DNA of 64,000 nt from Oscillospiraceae bacterium (GTDB lineage Bacteria > Bacillota > Clostridia > Saccharofermentanales > Saccharofermentanaceae): contig CADAIP010000008.1 in assembly GCA_902787975.1 (NCBI GenBank), positions 18,229 through 82,228 of the forward strand. Reading direction: 5' to 3'. Position numbers and translations under genes: made by a program. Of this stretch, positions 60,659 through 64,000 are shown one piece after another (position 1 is the first letter of the stretch; every line of letters begins with the position of its first letter). The notes beneath the pieces were generated by a model that ran no database searches, was not told the origin of the DNA, and saw nothing but the letters and a program-made list of their open reading frames with translations.

Positions 60659-63487
60659 TTATGCTTCCTCTTTGCGCTTTCTTGCGACTGTTATTGCAAT
60701 TCCTGTGGTAATAAGGATCAGGCAGCCGCCTATGATGTATGTCATAGATACCGCTTCGCCTGTGGCCGGAACAGCTGCTGTTGTGGTGGCAGGAGCCTGT
60801 GCTTTGACTTCATAGTCTATGGTGATTGAACCACCGTCAGTGAAGGTGACTGTGAGCTTATGTGTTCCTGCACCTAATGTATCCAGATATGACTTATTGA
60901 TTGTTATGATCGCACTGCCCTTGGCTGAGGTGTACTGATTACCTTCAGTAAGAAGTGTTCCGTCAGATGAGACACTGCCGAGAAGATCGTATGTCTTGGT
61001 ATCGTCTTCTGACATCTTTATGGTGAAGATTATGTTACCGTCCTGCTCTACCATGCTGTTAAGGTAATATGTACCGGGCTTAGTTACTGTGGCAGGAGTT
61101 GTTGCAGGTGTTGTCTGCGGTGTGGGCTTGGCAGTCTTAGTGAAGGTTGCGGTGTATGTAGCATCTGCTGTTACAGTTGTTATTGCAGGTGACCAGCCCG
61201 AGAATGTGTAAGTGTACTGTTCATCTGCTGCCTTAGTAGGTGTTGCACCTGAATAAGAAGGAGTAGTTCCATAGGCTACAGATTCTGTCTGAAGTACTGT
61301 GCCGTCTTCATTTGCGAACTTAACTGTGTACTTGTTTACTGTGCTTTTGAAGACTGCCGTGTATGTTGCATCTGCAGTTACCGGTACTATTGCTGGTGAC
61401 CAGCCCGAGAAAGTGTAGGAGTACTGAGCGGTTTTAGGCTTAGTAGGTGTTGCTCCCTGATAAGTGGGAGTGGTTCCATAGTCTACGCTTACTGTCTGAA
61501 GTACTGTGCCGTCTTCGTTTTCGAATGTTACTGTTTTCTGGATTGGCTTGAATGAAGCCGTGATCGTTACAACACCTGCTTCTGAATCCGGCATGGTGTA
61601 TTTCCCGTTCGTTGCTTTCAGTTCAACTGTATTGGTCCCATCTGACCATTCGATTTTATCTAACTCATAGTTATTATTCGGCTGTATCGTCAATTCGATC
61701 TGATCCGTTCCGAATGAATTCGTAGTTGTACCGGAAATGGTTCCATTACCGTTGCTGCTGTAAACAACGTTGTATCGGACGTGGATGCTGGGAAGCATAA
61801 TATTGTAGAAAACATCTGAAAGTTTGTTATTAGAGACGAGCTTATCGTAGAGGCTTTTGGACATTGTAACATCTTTTAGGTTTGTGCATTCTTCGAATGC
61901 GTAATCATCAATCGTTGTAACACTGTCGGGTATTGTTACACTTATAAGGTTACTACATTGCCAAAATGCATCTGTACCGATTGAATTAATGTTGTCTTTT
62001 ATGGTGATACTTGTAAGGTTATCACACCATTTAAACGCACCAGCCGGTATTGTAGAAAGAACTAATCCATCCGGTATATCAGATATAGCTGTACCAGCAA
62101 AAGCATCTATGCCAATTTCAGTAATAGTACCATTGATTTTGATGCTGGAAAGGCTGTAGCAATACTCAAAAGCACCTAATTCCAGTTTATTCACACTGGC
62201 AGGGAGTTCGATTTCTTTAAGATCTGAACACCCGGAGAATGCCCATTCGCCTATTATAGAAACACCTTTAGGGATAGTTACACTCTCAAGGTTTGTGCAA
62301 CCACTGAAAGTCAATCGGGGAATTGTAGTGAGATTTTTGGAGATCACAACACTCTCAAGACTTTTACAAGACGAAAAAGCTGATTTCCCCATGGCAGTTA
62401 CATTATCGGGAATTACGATACTCTTAAGGCTTGTGCAACCACAAAACGCAAATTCACCTATATAAGTGACACCATCTGGAATAACTATACTCTCAAGGTT
62501 TGTACAACCATAAAATGTAAAATCACCAATTTCATTAATGCCAGCACTTATAGTGACATTTTTGATGGACAGATTTTCATAAAAGGCTTGATAATCAATA
62601 CTTCCAGAACCATCAATTGTAAGCTTTCCTGTATCATCAAGGACCCAATTCACATTAGTGCCGCAGGTACCGGAGTCAACTATAGCTGCAAAGGTTGCGG
62701 AAACCGTAGTATCACTGGAAGGCATAGTGAAGGAGTAGTTGCCGGAAGAGTCAGCGTCAATGGTGGTTTTAGTTCCGTTTACTGTGTATGAGACGTCTTT
62801 GACAACATAACCTACGGCTGGCGTTACGGTCAGATCTATTGTCTCTCCGGAAACAGATTTTGTTTCTGTTCCTGTTACCGATCCGTTGGTAACGGTGGTG
62901 TCATATGTGATGCTGTAGCTGTAATTAATGGTGAGATTAGAAGGGCAATCTTCAAACGTATACTCATTAATGGAATCTTTCATTGCGCTGTTAATTGTTA
63001 CACTTGTAAGACTTACGCAATCTTCGAAAGCAGAGTCATCCAGATAGGTAACATTAGGCATTGAAATGCTCTCAAGGCTTGAGCAATCTCTGAAAGCACC
63101 GCTGCCTATCGTAGTGACATTAGGCATTGAAATGCTCTCAAGGCTTGAGCAACCATCGAAAGCACTGCTGCCTATCGTAGTGACATTAGGCATTGAGATG
63201 CTCTCAAGATTTGAGCAATCTTCAAAAGCATGGAATGTTATCGTGGTAACACTTTCAGGTATTGTGACAGTCTTAATGTCTGTACGATTTTTAAAGGCTA
63301 AGCCATCAATGGTATCACCTTGTCCGCTAATGGTAAGTTTACCCGCATCATCCAACTCCCAGTTCAGATAATAGCCACAATTGCCAAAGTCTACCACAGT
63401 GGCATTTACTCTCAGGCCGGGAAGAACGGAGAATACCAAGCTTATTGTTAACAGGGCCGCTAAGATCTTTGACTTGCACTTATACAT
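60659..63487 (-). CDS. BspA-type leucine-rich-repeat surface protein with sorting signal
   Basis: The 942-residue protein has a signal peptide (about 1-29), a first block of BspA-type LRR_5 repeats (about 55-175), a beta-rich repeat (about 180-265; [29 protein letters not shown]) and a second, longer LRR block (about 295-560). It continues with a second beta repeat, two InlB-B-type repeats of 69 residues (about 643-780; [20 protein letters not shown]) and a Thr/Pro linker. The tail is VPATGEAVS (about 906-914), a membrane helix and RKRKEEA, a sortase-type signal with Val for Leu. It should be wall-bound and bind host or other cells' ligands. GGAGGTGA precedes the ATG. Function beyond adhesion is inferred. 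Confidence 0.9.
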   Translation of the reverse strand: MYKCKSKILAALLTISLVFSVLPGLRVNATVVDFGNCGYYLNWELDDAGKLTISGQGDTIDGLAFKNRTDIKTVTIPESVTTITFHAFEDCSNLESISMPNVTTIGSSAFDGCSSLESISMPNVTTIGSGAFRDCSSLESISMPNVTYLDDSAFEDCVSLTSVTINSAMKDSINEYTFEDCPSNLTINYSYSITYDTTVTNGSVTGTETKSVSGETIDLTVTPAVGYVVKDVSYTVNGTKTTIDADSSGNYSFTMPSSDTTVSATFAAIVDSGTCGTNVNWVLDDTGKLTIDGSGSIDYQAFYENLSIKNVTISAGINEIGDFTFYGCTNLESIVIPDGVTYIGEFAFCGCTSLKSIVIPDNVTAMGKSAFSSCKSLESVVISKNLTTIPRLTFSGCTNLESVTIPKGVSIIGEWAFSGCSDLKEIELPASVNKLELGAFEYCYSLSSIKINGTITEIGIDAFAGTAISDIPDGLVLSTIPAGAFKWCDNLTSITIKDNINSIGTDAFWQCSNLISVTIPDSVTTIDDYAFEECTNLKDVTMSKSLYDKLVSNNKLSDVFYNIMLPSIHVRYNVVYSSNGNGTISGTTTNSFGTDQIELTIQPNNNYELDKIEWSDGTNTVELKATNGKYTMPDSEAGVVTITASFKPIQKTVTFENEDGTVLQTVSVDYGTTPTYQGATPTKPKTAQYSYTFSGWSPAIVPVTADATYTAVFKSTVNKYTVKFANEDGTVLQTESVAYGTTPSYSGATPTKAADEQYTYTFSGWSPAITTVTADATYTATFTKTAKPTPQTTPATTPATVTKPGTYYLNSMVEQDGNIIFTIKMSEDDTKTYDLLGSVSSDGTLLTEGNQYTSAKGSAIITINKSYLDTLGAGTHKLTVTFTDGGSITIDYEVKAQAPATTTAAVPATGEAVSMTYIIGGCLILITTGIAITVARKRKEEA
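61147..61560 (-). repeat. Two 207-bp tandem units (InlB-B-type repeats)
   Basis: The phrase GACCAGCCCGAGAA recurs at 61191 and 61398, a period of 207 bases (69 residues). The two units encode the B-type repeats of the surface protein and are similar along their whole length. Confidence 0.85.
63060..63257 (-). repeat. 66-bp tandem repeats in the LRR block
   Basis: Three units start at 63060, 63126 and 63192 (period 66 bases, 22 residues), each beginning ATTGA(A/G)ATGCTCTCAAG on the plus strand. The first two are almost identical, showing recent duplication in the N-terminal LRR block. Confidence 0.88.
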
Positions 63488-63539
63488 AGGTCACCTCCAA
63501 TAGGATTCGGTAATCTTCTAATATGCTATTTATATGCTC

Positions 63540-63548
63540 TTTATAACA
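63540..63548 (-). promoter_or_regulatory. Candidate extended -10 of the LRR gene
   Basis: TGTTATAAA on the minus strand, 53 bases before the ATG at 63487, without a clear -35. Confidence 0.4.
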
Positions 63549-63600
63549 TGGATTTACGTATTTAGATAGAAGTTATCAGGAATTGTTTACAATTGAGTGC

Positions 63601-63635
63601 AAACAAAAGGGCTTAGAACCATGATGTCCAAGCCT
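63601..63635 (-). terminator. Terminator of the decayed gene upstream of the LRR gene
   Basis: GGCTTAGA (63611-63618) pairs with TCCAAGCC (63628-63635), with one mismatch. On the minus strand CCCTTTTGTTTG follows. It lies 53 bases downstream of the last stop of the fragment at 63688-63920. Confidence 0.65.
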
Positions 63636-63687
63636 CAAACAACAAGATTATTAGTCGTGTTTGCTGCTGATATTATTATCCATACAA

Positions 63688-63920
63688 CTAATCATTTTTG
63701 CACCCAAAATAAAATGCAGAATCAACAGTTCTGACATATATAGTATTTCCCGCAGTAGTTTTATATTCATCCGTTCGAGTATTTTTTATTCATCGTTTTC
63801 AGATAGCGAAGGAGTTCCAAATGAAACAGTAAGAGCTTCTATATAAGCTTTATAAGCTTCAATTAGTTTATAAAGACTTGTGTGAATAGAAAAGCAATTT
63901 GGTTCAAACTCAAAAACCGC
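63688..63920 (-). pseudogene. Frameshifted gene fragment
   Basis: Two protein-like open stretches on the minus strand follow each other in different frames. The first runs from 63920 to a stop at 63786-63788 and includes CFSIHTSLYKLIEAYKAY and TPSLSENDE. The second runs to TAG at 63688-63690 and includes TTAGNTIYVRTVDSAFYFGC. They join at a run of six T (63782-63787 plus strand), where a one-base change would restore one frame. There is no start codon. A terminator follows, as after a real gene. No family is recognised. Confidence 0.4.
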
Positions 63921-63936
63921 TCAACTGCGGGCTTTT
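63912..63936. terminator. Weak terminator-like hairpin
   Basis: CCGC and GCGG (63917-63920 and 63927-63930) are flanked by A5 on the left and T5 on the right, so either strand could read it as a small terminator. The stem is short. Confidence 0.3.
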
Positions 63937-63941
63937 TCCTA

Positions 63942-64000
63942 GAAAAACAAAGGAGTTACCGAAACCGGTAACTCCTCTATGGTGGGAAGAGGTGGTTCTA
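63942..64000. repeat. Direct repeat copy B at the right edge
   Basis: This is the second copy of the element at 60382-60438. It starts with a perfect 10-bp hairpin, GGAGTTACCG/CGGTAACTCC (63952-63961 and 63965-63974), which on the minus strand is followed by TTTGTTTTTC and so could end a transcript coming from beyond the window. The copy is cut by the window edge. The 513-base stretch 63488-64000 holds no intact gene. Confidence 0.8.

Noticed and set aside
63051..63246. CRISPR-like array from regularly spaced repeats
   Set aside because: The 66-bp periodicity lies inside the reading frame of the LRR protein and has no unique spacers; it encodes 22-residue repeats.

Overview
The window looks like chromosomal DNA of a low-to-mid GC member of the Clostridia (Bacillota). 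The evidence is the gene content: RNase Y, YmdB, a DacF-type carboxypeptidase, an Asp23/AmaP/DUF2273 cluster, a Gram-positive LexA with a GAAC-N4-GTTY box, a sortase-type surface protein, sigma-A promoters (several with an extended -10) and GGAGG ribosome binding sites, with TTG and GTG as occasional start codons. The species cannot be named from the sequence alone. There are no rRNA, tRNA, phage or CRISPR loci, and most genes lie on the minus strand.

From 1 to about 43 kb the window is mostly core housekeeping. On the minus strand, ymdB-lspA-rluD-phoH-pgpH (the last cut by the left edge) is followed by rny with its own consensus promoter. A short plus-strand block carries a second RluA-family pseudouridine synthase, a Gln/Pro-rich membrane protein and an Lgt-like membrane protein. 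The long minus operon asp23-amaP-DUF2273-nusB-xseA-xseB-ispA-dxs-nadK-argR-recN follows, with many stop/start overlaps. Then come efp, yqeG, a divergent lysC, an LCP cell-wall ligase paired with a membrane protein whose PP2C-like domain has lost its metal ligands, gdhA, a divergent HTH protein/lexA pair around an SOS box, and the mismatch-repair and tRNA-modification operon miaB-mutS-mutL-miaA. dacF, a Fur-family repressor and a TVP38-acyltransferase-zinc-ribbon fusion lie next. This half ends with a three-gene phosphorelay: a hybrid histidine kinase with two extracellular solute-binding domains, a free Hpt protein, and a response regulator carrying a degenerate GGDEF and an intact EAL domain. 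It should convert an external signal into c-di-GMP breakdown.

From 43 to 64 kb the window is accessory. A long minus-strand run (51.1 to 43.3 kb) mixes four GNAT acetyltransferases, RidA, a TerB-like protein, a DUF4299 protein and small zinc-ribbon or TPR membrane proteins, including a 54-residue gene. Lipoproteins, an FkbM methyltransferase, an aminoglycoside-phosphotransferase-like kinase and more zinc-ribbon/proline-glutamine membrane proteins follow. The right end holds a BspA-type leucine-rich-repeat surface protein with a VPATG sorting signal. It lies between two direct copies of a roughly 57-bp noncoding repeat and close to two decayed gene remnants: the tail of an alpha/beta hydrolase and a frameshifted fragment. 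This end looks like a region of recent gene turnover.

Start codons were chosen by ribosome-binding-site spacing where several were possible. Promoters and terminators were read by eye and are proposals.
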